Shown here: piece after piece, positions 1 through 7,720 of the stretch
Position numbering within the stretch: position 1 is the first letter of the stretch
How the letters are laid out: each line of letters starts with the position of its first letter
NCBI GenBank assembly: GCA_903872505.1
Contig: CAIQKV010000042.1
Coordinates: 65,139-123,007, forward strand
Reading direction: 5' to 3'
DNA: 57,869 nucleotides
Origin: an uncultured Opitutia bacterium
Lineage (GTDB): Bacteria; Verrucomicrobiota; Verrucomicrobiia; Opitutales; Opitutaceae
Notes under the pieces: model-generated
What the model saw: the letters and a program-made list of their open reading frames with translations, nothing else
Told to the model about the DNA's origin: nothing
Databases searched by the model: none
Program-made: the position numbers and the translations under genes

Positions 1-74
1 AGCTCGAAATGCGGCACCCGCCCGGTCAATGGCCGGCGCTCCAAGGCGGCGATGCAGCGGTCGCGTGGGGTCAT
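1..74 (-). CDS. Uroporphyrinogen decarboxylase (URO-D)-like protein, N-terminal fragment
   Basis: The gene reads leftwards out of the window; only about 24 codons are present. Starting at the ATG complementary to 72-74, the frame begins MTPRDRCIAALERRP and continues LTGRVPHFEL. This matches the usual opening of URO-D-family proteins (MTPRERxxAAL...DRVPxFE), which include HemE and the corrinoid or methylcobamide methyltransferases. The rest lies outside the window, so function cannot be decided. It is divergent from the HemN-like radical SAM gene at 253, which makes a tetrapyrrole or corrinoid context thinkable but unproven. Confidence 0.5.
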   Translation of the reverse strand, partial: MTPRDRCIAALERRPLTGRVPHFE

Positions 75-252
75 CGGTGTGGGCGGGCATCGCGCGCCGC
101 CGCCGCCGGCGTAACGCGTTTGCCACCTGACCGATACTACACGTCACCGCCCGCTCAATTCGCAAACGCGAAAGGACAAGAAATGCGCAGAGATTGGCAA
201 GGGCCACTGCGCGGCGGCGCCCCAAAGCGGGTCTAATGCTCCCCCGCTCCCC

Positions 253-1572
253 GTGCTCAACTCGCCCTTCATCGATGCCTTTCTGCTGCGCGCCTTCCGC
301 TTCCGGACGCGCGGCTTCCTCCGCATGGAGGACGCGCCGGGCACCGTGCCGCCGGCGCCGCGCGAGGGCACCGGCTATCTCTACCTGCACGTGCCGTTCT
401 GCGAGGTGCTGTGCCCGTTCTGCTCCTTTCACCGCGTGCAGCACCACCACGGGCAGGCGCAGCGCTACTTCGCCTCCCTGCGGGAGGAGATCCGCCGCTA
501 CCACGGCGCCGGCTACCGCTTCACCGGCGTCTATATTGGCGGCGGCACCCCCACGACCGAGCCCGGCGAACTGGTCACGACCATCGCGCTCGTGCGCGAG
601 CTCTTCGGCGTCCGCGATATCTCGGTCGAGACCAACCCGAAGGACCTGCGCCCCGAGATCCTCGAGCCCCTGCGCGCCGCGGGCGTCACCCGGCTGTCCG
701 TCGGCGTGCAGAGTTTCGACGACCAGCTGCTCAAGGAGATGGACCGGTTTGAGAAATACGGCGGCAGCGCCGAGATCCAGGCCGCCATCCGCGGCGCCGC
801 CGGGCTGTTTCCCACCCTCAACCTCGACCTGATCTTCAACCAGCCGCACCAGACCCTCGCCTCGTTCGAGCGCGACCTCGCCCTGGTGCGCGAACTCGGC
901 GCGAACCAGGTGTCGTTCTACCCGCTGATGACCTCCCCCACCGCGGCGCGGCGGATGGCCGGCGCGATGGGGCTGCCCGACCAGCGGCGGCTGCGGGAGT
1001 TCTTCTCCGCCATCGTCACGCGGCTGCAGCCCGAGTTCACTCCCACCTCCGCGTGGTGCTTCACGCGGCGCGGCCACGGCAGCGACGAGTACATCGCGGA
1101 TGCCGACTACTACGTCGGCGCCGGCAGCGGGGCCTTCAGCTTCCTCGACGGCACGCTGTACACCACCACGTTCTCGCTCGAGACCTACGCCCAGCGCATC
1201 GCCTCGGGCCTGACCGGCATCACCACCCGGCACCGCCTGACCGAGGGAGACCTCATGCGCTACAGCCTGTTGATGCGGATGTTCGGGCTGCGCCTTGACC
1301 GCGACTGGGCAATGCGCCGCCACGGGCCGCGTTTCTTCCGCAAGCTGTGGGGCGAGCTGCGCACGCTCGAGTGGCTGGGCGCGGCCCGGCGCGACGACCG
1401 CGGCTGGCAGCTCACCGAGCGCGGCATGTACTGGCTCATGCTGATGATGTCGGCGTTCTTCGAGTCGGTGAACGATTACCGCGACGCCATGCGCGCGCAT
1501 GTCCGGAAGGACCAGCACGAGACGGACAGCCTCTGCGTCCCCGCCACCGACTGGTCGGGCGTGGCGAAGTAA
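253..1572 (+). CDS. HemN/HemW-like radical SAM protein (coproporphyrinogen III oxidase family)
   Basis: A 439-residue radical SAM enzyme. The cluster-binding motif CEVLCPFC (CxxxCxxC) follows the family segment YLYLHVPF. IGGGTPT, VETNPKDLRP and RLSVGVQSF follow in the order seen in HemN/HemW proteins, and a HemN-type C-terminal region (FGLRLDRDW, LTERGMYWL) is present. HemN makes protoporphyrinogen IX anaerobically, whereas HemW acts as a heme chaperone; the sequence does not separate these from other branches, some of which are radical SAM methyltransferases. The start is a GTG with no clear ribosome site; an in-frame start further down near the ATG of RMEDAPG would remove only the weakly conserved N-terminus. 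It is divergent from the URO-D-like gene. Confidence 0.8.
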   Translation: MLNSPFIDAFLLRAFRFRTRGFLRMEDAPGTVPPAPREGTGYLYLHVPFCEVLCPFCSFHRVQHHHGQAQRYFASLREEIRRYHGAGYRFTGVYIGGGTPTTEPGELVTTIALVRELFGVRDISVETNPKDLRPEILEPLRAAGVTRLSVGVQSFDDQLLKEMDRFEKYGGSAEIQAAIRGAAGLFPTLNLDLIFNQPHQTLASFERDLALVRELGANQVSFYPLMTSPTAARRMAGAMGLPDQRRLREFFSAIVTRLQPEFTPTSAWCFTRRGHGSDEYIADADYYVGAGSGAFSFLDGTLYTTTFSLETYAQRIASGLTGITTRHRLTEGDLMRYSLLMRMFGLRLDRDWAMRRHGPRFFRKLWGELRTLEWLGAARRDDRGWQLTERGMYWLMLMMSAFFESVNDYRDAMRAHVRKDQHETDSLCVPATDWSGVAK

Positions 1573-1672
1573 CGCCGGCCCGGCAACGGAGGTTTGCCAA
1601 ACGCGCCGGCGGGCCGTCATGCTCCGGGCGAATTCGAAAACCGACCGCCGGCCGGGCCGGTAAATTCTCCGC

Positions 1673-3025
1673 ATGAATCTCATCCAGGTGCATCCCTCGG
1701 GCTGGGGCTTTCGCGAGCAGGGCGGCGGACCGGCCTTCACGCCGTGGGGCTGCAACTATTACGATCCCGAGACCGGCTGGCCGCCGCGCCTGTGGGAGCA
1801 GTTCGATCCCGGCCGGGTGGGCGCGCAGTTCGACCAGATCCGGGCGATCGGGGGCAACGTCGTGCGCGTGTTCGCGACGGTGCTGAACGTCATGGACGGC
1901 CCCGACCGGGTCAGCGCCGCCGGGTTGGCCAAGATGGAAAAGATGCTGGCGCTGGCGGGTGACCGCGGGATCCGCGTCATCTGGTCGGGCCCCAGCCTGT
2001 GGGAGGGCGCGCCGGCCTGGTGGAAGGAACCCACGCCCTTCGAAAGTTATCTCCGCCCGAAGCTGCTCAAGGCGCAGGCGGTGGCCTGGCGCGGACTCGC
2101 GCGCGCGATGCGCGGTCATCCGGCCCTGCTCGCCTACGAGCTGCACAACGAGCCCTTCGCCCCGTCGCGCCCGTCGCGGGCGCTGAGCGCGCGCTGGGCC
2201 CGGTGGCGCGCGAAACACGCGCCGCTCGCTCCCGCCGAACCGCCCTGCCCCGTCGAGCCGCTGCAGTGGGACTGGTCCGCCGACTTCCAGCGCTTTCGCG
2301 AGCAGGTCGCCGTCGACTACGTCCGGCGCATGACCGCCGCCATCCGCCAGGAGGATGACACCCACCTGGTCACGATCGGCCTGCACCAGAAGAGCGCGCC
2401 GTTCGACTGGTATCCCCCCGACCCGTATGCGGCGTTCAACCCGCACCAACTCGCGCGGTTCGTGGACTACACGTCGATTCACTTTTACCCGCACCACGTG
2501 TTTCACCCGAACATTTACCGCGATCCCTGCGAGACCGCGCTGGGCATGGCCGAGACGCTGGCGCATGCCCGGGCCGTCGCCCGCTACGTGCACACCGCGG
2601 GCCAGCCGGTCGTGATGGAGGAGTGCGGCTGGTACGGCGGCGGCGCGGTGATGACCGCCAACCGGGAACAGGCCGCGCGCACCGAGGCCGACCAGACCGC
2701 CTGGTGCACCGGGCTCGTCGCGGCCACCCGCGACGACGTTTGCGGCTGGCTGTTCTGGCCCTACCGCGACACGCCCTCGTCGCTGGACGCGAGCCGCTTC
2801 AGCGGACTGTACAACGCCGCCGGCCAGCTGAAGGACTGGGGCCGGGCCTTTGCCAAACTCGCCCCCGGGATCACCGGCGCCATTCCGCCGCGCGCCGCCG
2901 GTACCACGACGCTGCCCTTTTCGTGGGAGCAACTCGTCACCCGGCCCGAGGCGATCAAGGCCTGCCGCGCCGCCTACCTGGAGGCGTTCCGCCGCGGCGA
3001 CGTGGTGGACTTCGCGATCCGCTGA
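1673..3025 (+). CDS. Glycoside hydrolase family 5-like protein (cellulase/mannanase fold)
   Basis: A 450-residue (beta/alpha)8 glycosidase-like protein. LLAYELHNEP carries the probable acid/base Glu (family NEP motif) and PVVMEECGWYGGG carries the probable nucleophile Glu near residue 322. YTSIHFYPHH matches the conserved His/Tyr strand between them. No signal peptide is evident, so it may act in the cytoplasm on imported oligosaccharides, or export is by an unseen route. GH5 covers endoglucanases, mannanases and exo-acting enzymes; the subfamily cannot be read here. It converges on the membrane protein at 3033 with a 7-base gap. Confidence 0.8.
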   Translation: MNLIQVHPSGWGFREQGGGPAFTPWGCNYYDPETGWPPRLWEQFDPGRVGAQFDQIRAIGGNVVRVFATVLNVMDGPDRVSAAGLAKMEKMLALAGDRGIRVIWSGPSLWEGAPAWWKEPTPFESYLRPKLLKAQAVAWRGLARAMRGHPALLAYELHNEPFAPSRPSRALSARWARWRAKHAPLAPAEPPCPVEPLQWDWSADFQRFREQVAVDYVRRMTAAIRQEDDTHLVTIGLHQKSAPFDWYPPDPYAAFNPHQLARFVDYTSIHFYPHHVFHPNIYRDPCETALGMAETLAHARAVARYVHTAGQPVVMEECGWYGGGAVMTANREQAARTEADQTAWCTGLVAATRDDVCGWLFWPYRDTPSSLDASRFSGLYNAAGQLKDWGRAFAKLAPGITGAIPPRAAGTTTLPFSWEQLVTRPEAIKACRAAYLEAFRRGDVVDFAIR

Positions 3026-3032
3026 GCCGGGC

Positions 3033-4244
3033 TCAGACCACCTGGGTCTTCGCCGCCGCGCCGCCGAAGAGCTCCTTGAGCACACTCCACGCGCGCCGCA
3101 GCCCCGCATCCCTCACGCCGCCGCCGAGTTGGTAGGCGCGAACCACCGCCTCCTCGTGGCCGTGATACCGCGGCGGCAGGAGGAACAGCGTGCCGGTCGC
3201 CTCCGCGCTGATGTTGGAGAAGAACAGCCCCTTCCCCACCGCGATCCGCGCCTTTTCCACCGGCACCACGGTGTTGCGCTCCGCGAGCACCAGCCAGGGC
3301 CGGTAGCCAAACTCCAGCGCGCCGTCCGGGCGCAGCGTCAACCGGCCATAGGTGCGCGGCGGCACGTCCGTCAGGTTGGCGCCCGTGAAGAGTCGGTTGT
3401 TGTTGTCCGCCGGCGTAAACCGGTGCCGGCGCAGCGTGAAAAAATCCCAGCAGAACACCGACCCGAACACCGTCAGCCGGAACGCCCAGCCCGCCACGAA
3501 GTAGGCGATGATGATCACGACGATCGACAGCGCCGCGCCGACCCACGGGTTGACCGTCGCGGACAGCGTGAGCAGTCCGAGCAGCGCCGTCCGCATGCCC
3601 TTCAGCGCGGCGTCAATCGCGCCCCACGGGCTGAGCAGGATGAGCACGTTGATCGCGTGCGAGGCCATCCACACGATCGCGAACATCGCGACCCCGAACG
3701 GCACCGTCAGCAGGTCCAGCAGCCACGAGAAGTCGATCGCGCCGAAATGAATCATGGCCAGCCCGCCCGACGCCAGCGCCGGGCCGGCCGCGGCGGCCTT
3801 CGTGCCGACCATCAGCTTGGACAGCGTGTTCATCGTCAGCGGGATCACCGCCCCCGCCGCCACCAGGCCGCTGGCCTTGTTCTCCACGGTCTCCAGCACG
3901 TCGAGCGGCTTCTTGAAACCCGGCGGCAGGACCGCCCCGAGGCTGTCCTTGGCCGCGCACACCCCGACGATCAGTAGCGCGGGCAGGAAGAAGCTCCAGT
4001 GCGCGAACCACGGCAGCTTGGCGCGCGCCGCGTCGTCCTTCGCCGCGATGTTCAGGTACGCGCCGTACGCGGCCGTGCCGAGCAGCGGCGAGATCGCGAT
4101 GCCGGTCACGGTGGAAATGGTGCCGGCCAGCGCCACGCCCGGGGATTTTTCGGCCGCGGGCTTGGCCGCCTCCGCCGCCGGCAGCGGCCCGGCCGTCACC
4201 AGCGCCAGCAGCGCCGCCAGAAACAAGGGGGTGATTCGTTTCAT
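3033..4244 (-). CDS. Hypothetical multi-pass membrane protein with signal peptide
   Basis: A 403-residue protein that I do not recognise. It opens MKRITPLFLAALLALVTAGPLPAAEA, a typical signal peptide with an AxA-type cleavage site, which is why this ATG is preferred over an upstream in-frame one at 4280. At least five hydrophobic segments follow in the first two thirds, for example ISPLLGTAAYGAYL, FLPALLIVGVCA, WLLDLLTVPFGVAMFAIVWM and AALSIVVIIIAYFVAGWAF. A soluble C-terminal domain of about 150 residues with beta-rich patches comes after RRHRFTPADNNN. It converges on the GH5-like gene. Confidence 0.65.
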   Translation of the reverse strand: MKRITPLFLAALLALVTAGPLPAAEAAKPAAEKSPGVALAGTISTVTGIAISPLLGTAAYGAYLNIAAKDDAARAKLPWFAHWSFFLPALLIVGVCAAKDSLGAVLPPGFKKPLDVLETVENKASGLVAAGAVIPLTMNTLSKLMVGTKAAAAGPALASGGLAMIHFGAIDFSWLLDLLTVPFGVAMFAIVWMASHAINVLILLSPWGAIDAALKGMRTALLGLLTLSATVNPWVGAALSIVVIIIAYFVAGWAFRLTVFGSVFCWDFFTLRRHRFTPADNNNRLFTGANLTDVPPRTYGRLTLRPDGALEFGYRPWLVLAERNTVVPVEKARIAVGKGLFFSNISAEATGTLFLLPPRYHGHEEAVVRAYQLGGGVRDAGLRRAWSVLKELFGGAAAKTQVV

Positions 4245-4290
4245 GGCGGAAAAAATTAGCGGCCGGCCTCCGCGGCGCAAGGCGCAAGCC

Positions 4291-6297
4291 TCACGGCCGC
4301 GCGCGCTCGAGGTTCAGCCACGCCACTTCCTTCGGCGTCAGGGTCACGCCGAGGCAGACGAGCGAGCTGACCGTCTCGCCGATGACCCGCGGGCCGATCA
4401 GCGCGAACGTCGGGAACGGCTGCGCGAGCACGTAGGCCGCGGCGATCGCGATGGGCGGGACGCCCTTCTTTTTCGCCAGCTCGATGGCCCGCTCGCGGCG
4501 GGCGAAGTTGTCGTCGGCGTACCAGCAGCGCGTGAGCTGCTCGTCGCCCAGCTTGTCGCGGCCGGCCCGGTCGGTGAAGAAGCCGCGCGCCTGGCTGGAC
4601 CACGCGAGCAGCGGCAACTGGTGCTTCTTCAGCCAGCGGCGCGATTCCTTGTCGGAGGCGGCAATGCAGCCCGCCCAGACCGGGTCCACCATGCGCGCGA
4701 GGCTGAAGTTGTTGCTCACGACGCTGAAGCCCTGCAGGCCCTTGCGCGCGGCGTAGCGGTTGGCCGCGGCCACGCGGGCCAGCGTCCAGTTCGAGCCGCC
4801 GAACGCGCGGATCCGGCCCGCCTGCACGTGCGCGTTGAGCACCTCGACAAATTCCCCGACCGGGACCTCGAGGTTGTCGCGGTGCAGCATGTAGATGTCC
4901 GCGTAGGTCGTCTGCAGCCGGCCGAGCGACTCGTGGAGCTGCTTGGTCAGCCACTCCGGCGTGCACCACGGCGTGTGGGCGCCCTTGACGATGACGGCGA
5001 CCTCCTCACGCAGGCCGCGGTTCTTGATCCACTGGCCGAGCAATTTTTCCTGCAGGCCGTCCCAGTAGACATGGGCCGTATCGAACGCGTTGCCGCCCCG
5101 CGAGAAATAGTCGTCCCACATCGCCGCGCTGTACGGCATGGTGACAGTGTTGTCGCAGCCCATGATCAGGCGCGACACGGGCTTCGCCAGGTGCGGGATG
5201 GTGCCGGTGGGAATGGCGGCCCCGGCCCGGCGCGCGAGCGGCCGGCGCGAGTGCGTGGTGAGAAACTTCTCGGGCTTCTCCGCCTCGTAGGTGAGCCCGA
5301 TGGCGGCGCGCCATGCATCCAGCGCGGCCATGTTGCCCAGCGTGTCGGCCACGCTCATCGCGGACACCTCGCGCTCGCCACGCGCCAGCGCGGCGGCCAC
5401 GGCGTCGGCCTCGAGGCCGTAGAGGTTTTCCGCGGTTTTGACGGTGATCTCCTCCACCTTGCCGTCCTTGTGCAGGAAGAATTTCGCCTCGCCGCCCTCG
5501 CTCGGCGGAATCCACGGCGACGGCACGACGATCATGCCGGCGGTGCCGTAGATGCGCGCGGAATTGTCCTGGCTCAGGCCGACACTCGTCGCCACCTGCG
5601 CGACGAGGCCGTTGGCGAACTTCAGCGTCGCTGCCGCCACCACGTCCACGCCGCTCTCCGGGTGCAGCTGGCCCGCGCCGGTGACGGACACCGGGTCGAG
5701 AAACGGCGCGCCGGACATCGCGCCGGCGATGAGCCGGGAAAACGACACCGCATAGCAGCCCACGTCGAGAATGCCGCCGCCGCCGAGGGCGTTGGCCCAG
5801 AGGCGGGAATCGGCGCTGAAGGGGGCGTTGAACCCGAAGGTCGCCTGCACGAGCCGCACCTCGCCGATCGCCCCGCTTTTCACCAGCTCGACCACCTTCG
5901 CCGTCTGCGGGTGGCAGCGGTACATGAACGCTTCCGTCAGCAGCACATTGTTGGCGCGCGCCGCCTCCGCCATGACCATGGCCTCGGCGTAGTTCAGCCC
6001 GATGGGTTTTTCGCACAGGATGTGCTTGCCCGCCTCGGCGGCGCGGATGGCCCACTCGACGTGCGCCGGGTGCGGCACCGCGATGTAGACGGCCTCGACC
6101 TCGGGGTCGGCCAGCAGCGCCGCGTAGCTGCCGTGCGCGCGCGGGTGGCCGAACGCGGCGGCAAACTTCGCGGCCGCCTCCGGCGTGCGGCTGCCCACCG
6201 CCACCAGGCGGCTGTTGGTCGCGCGGGCCAGGCCCTGCGCAAAAACCCCCGCAATGCGTCCCGTGCTCAGGATCCCCCAGCCCAGCTTCTTGGTCAT
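4291..6297 (-). CDS. Bifunctional Gfo/Idh/MocA oxidoreductase - aldo/keto reductase fusion
   Basis: One 668-residue chain joins two NAD(P)H-dependent sugar oxidoreductase folds. Residues 1-345 are Gfo/Idh/MocA: Rossmann strand GWGILSTGRIAGV, then CEKPIG with Lys97, then GGGGILDVGCY with Asp178. Residues 370-668 are an aldo/keto reductase with the catalytic tetrad Asp406 and Tyr411 (FDTAHVYW), Lys438 (VIVKGAH) and His472 (MLHRDN). The linker at 345-370 is short and basic. The start is the ATG opening MTKKLGWG; the longer open frame upstream crosses the divergent TrmH gene and is rejected. The two sites may act on the same keto-sugar or inositol pathway, but no substrate is indicated. Confidence 0.88.
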   Translation of the reverse strand: MTKKLGWGILSTGRIAGVFAQGLARATNSRLVAVGSRTPEAAAKFAAAFGHPRAHGSYAALLADPEVEAVYIAVPHPAHVEWAIRAAEAGKHILCEKPIGLNYAEAMVMAEAARANNVLLTEAFMYRCHPQTAKVVELVKSGAIGEVRLVQATFGFNAPFSADSRLWANALGGGGILDVGCYAVSFSRLIAGAMSGAPFLDPVSVTGAGQLHPESGVDVVAAATLKFANGLVAQVATSVGLSQDNSARIYGTAGMIVVPSPWIPPSEGGEAKFFLHKDGKVEEITVKTAENLYGLEADAVAAALARGEREVSAMSVADTLGNMAALDAWRAAIGLTYEAEKPEKFLTTHSRRPLARRAGAAIPTGTIPHLAKPVSRLIMGCDNTVTMPYSAAMWDDYFSRGGNAFDTAHVYWDGLQEKLLGQWIKNRGLREEVAVIVKGAHTPWCTPEWLTKQLHESLGRLQTTYADIYMLHRDNLEVPVGEFVEVLNAHVQAGRIRAFGGSNWTLARVAAANRYAARKGLQGFSVVSNNFSLARMVDPVWAGCIAASDKESRRWLKKHQLPLLAWSSQARGFFTDRAGRDKLGDEQLTRCWYADDNFARRERAIELAKKKGVPPIAIAAAYVLAQPFPTFALIGPRVIGETVSSLVCLGVTLTPKEVAWLNLERARP

Positions 6298-6360
6298 AGG
6301 CGGCCAAACTAGGGGCGTCCGGCGCGCGAGTGCAATCACGGCGATGGCCTCGGAAGTAAA

Positions 6361-6377
6361 GTAACCCAATAGGTTAC
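6361..6377. promoter_or_regulatory. Candidate operator palindrome GTAACC-N5-GGTTAC
   Basis: A perfect 6+6 inverted repeat (GTAACC CAATA GGTTAC) lies in the 154-base gap between the divergent fusion oxidoreductase (start 6297) and the TrmH gene (start 6452). Its size and spacing fit a dimeric helix-turn-helix regulator site. No regulator gene is adjacent, so the binder is unknown. Confidence 0.4.
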
Positions 6378-6451
6378 ATTGCATCGGCCGCATTTCCCCA
6401 GGTTCAGGAGTGGGGATTGCACGCGGCCGGCGGTTCGTTGAGGCTCCCGGC

Positions 6452-7177
6452 ATGCCGCTGACCAAGGCCGAGCTCTCACGCCTGCGCTCCCTGCGCGAAA
6501 AGAAGCACCGGGAGGCCCTCGGGTGTTTCGTCGTCGAGGGCGAAAAGGTCGTCGCCGAGCTGCTCGCCGCGAAGTTTTCCTTCCTTGAAATCTTCGCCAC
6601 CGCGGCGTGGACGGGCCCCCGGACTTGCGAGATCACCGGTGAGGAGATGGCGCGCATCAGCCATTTCCCCGCCCCGTCGAGCGTGCTGGCCGTCGGAAAG
6701 ATCGCGCGGGAGCCGCTCACGCCCGGCGCGCTCGACCACGGCCTGACGCTGGCGCTCGACGGCGTGCAGGACGCCGGCAACGTCGGCACCCTCCTGCGCA
6801 TCGCCGACTGGTTCGGCCTCGACCGGGTGATCCTCTCGCCCGACTGCGCCGACCTGTTCCACCAGAAGGTCATCAACGCCAGCATGGGCTCGTTCGCCCG
6901 CGTCCGCGCGCACACCGCCGACCTCGCACCCTTTCTCGCCGCGGCCAAGGTTCCGGTGCTGGGCTGCGACCTGGCCGGCGACGACGTGCACGGCCTCCCG
7001 GGCCTGCGTGACGCCGTCATCGTCGTGGGCAGCGAGGGTCACGGCCTCAGCGCCGCCGTGAAAAAATCCGTGACGCGATTGGTCACCATCCCGCGGTTCG
7101 GCGGGGCGGAATCGCTCAACGCCGCGGTGGCCGCGGCGATCGTGTGCGACAACCTGCGGCGGCTGGCGCCGCGGTGA
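6452..7177 (+). CDS. TrmH/SpoU-family RNA 2'-O-ribose methyltransferase
   Basis: A 241-residue SPOUT methyltransferase. An N-terminal substrate-binding region (LRSLREKKHREALGCFVVEGEK) is followed by the trefoil-knot motifs: DGVQDAGNVGTLLRIADWF (motif 1, with Asn and Arg), VIVVGSEGHGLS (motif 2) and IPRFGGAESLNAAVAAAI (motif 3). RlmB, TrmL and TrmH groups share these, so the rRNA or tRNA target is undetermined; VEGEKVV resembles the RlmB/YsgA type. The start is the ATG opening MPLTKAELS; the frame is open further upstream but not conserved in type. Confidence 0.88.
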   Translation: MPLTKAELSRLRSLREKKHREALGCFVVEGEKVVAELLAAKFSFLEIFATAAWTGPRTCEITGEEMARISHFPAPSSVLAVGKIAREPLTPGALDHGLTLALDGVQDAGNVGTLLRIADWFGLDRVILSPDCADLFHQKVINASMGSFARVRAHTADLAPFLAAAKVPVLGCDLAGDDVHGLPGLRDAVIVVGSEGHGLSAAVKKSVTRLVTIPRFGGAESLNAAVAAAIVCDNLRRLAPR

Positions 7178-7194
7178 CGGGCCGCCGCGCGCGC

Positions 7195-7434
7195 TCAGTC
7201 CTTCCCGCCGCTTTTCCGGGACCCCTTGCCGCTCGTGTGGAGCACCATGCCGGCGAGCATGCCGATGGCGAACACGCCAAAGAAGATCAGGGCGGCCTGC
7301 GCATGGATGGGATTCTTGGCGGTGGTGCCGGCGATGGGGAAATTGAAGTCGATCACCTGCAGGTTGTTCATGCCGGTATAGAGGACGATGAACAGCATCG
7401 CGAGAAACCAAAGGGTCTTGAGGACAGCTTTCAT
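7195..7434 (-). CDS. Small LapA/DUF1049-type membrane protein
   Basis: A 79-residue protein with two hydrophobic helices: one after MKAVLKTLWFL and one at ALIFFGVFAIGMLAGMVL. A basic tail (GKGSRKSGGKD) follows. The spacing TGMNNLQVIDFNFP between the helices is typical of LapA/YciS-like proteins, which in E. coli partner LapB in control of lipopolysaccharide synthesis. No LapB homologue is nearby. It is convergent with the RNA methyltransferase gene, 17 bases away. The ATG at 7434 is chosen because the upstream extension runs into a repeat. Confidence 0.6.
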   Translation of the reverse strand: MKAVLKTLWFLAMLFIVLYTGMNNLQVIDFNFPIAGTTAKNPIHAQAALIFFGVFAIGMLAGMVLHTSGKGSRKSGGKD

Positions 7435-7491
7435 GGACCCGGAGCCTGAGTCCTCCCGGCCCGTTTGGCGAGAGTTTGCCGCGTGCAAGTT

Positions 7492-7613
7492 AACCACCGA
7501 GACACGGAGATCACCGAGAGCAATCCTTTCGGACAACCGAAAAAGCATCTGAGTGATCCGCGGTCAAAAAAATCTCCTGGCTCGCCCTCTGTGTCTCTGT
7601 GCCCTCCGTGGTT
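7492..7613. repeat. Imperfect long inverted repeat, dispersed-repeat type
   Basis: The left arm AACCACCGAGACACGGAG (from 7492) and the complement of the right arm, AACCACGGAGGGCACAGAG (ending 7613), match over about 30 bases with mismatches; about 65 bases lie between them. The arms carry the periodic CACnGAG pattern known to me from short dispersed inverted repeats in several environmental phyla. G+C is well below the flanks. It fills the gap between the LapA-like gene and the first dioxygenase. Confidence 0.6.
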
Positions 7614-7720
7614 GCCAAACAGCTTCCTGGTCGGAGCCGCCGAGCTGATTTTTCTGGGTGCATTTTCCCATGCCTGATGACTAGCGGCCGGCAAAGTTAT
7701 GTGCTAGTCACCGGCACTCC

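Noticed and set aside
3022-3036. CTGAGCC-G-GGCTCAG palindrome between two convergent genes
   Set aside because: It carries both stop codons (TGA and complement TCA) and could be a small bidirectional terminator, but the stem is 7 bp and there is no T-run.
1436-3109. Long minus-strand frame across the radical SAM gene end and GH5 gene
   Set aside because: It is antisense to well-supported coding sequence and has shadow-type composition; no family motif was seen.
4291-7020. 909-residue version of the fusion oxidoreductase extending upstream
   Set aside because: The extra 241 residues are antisense to the TrmH-family gene, and the true N-terminus is the Rossmann start MTKKLGWG at 6297.
7465-7677. 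70-codon plus-strand frame in the 7.5 kb gap
   Set aside because: It lies over the imperfect inverted repeat and reads NHRDTEITES...VSLCPPWL, which is what such repeats give when translated.
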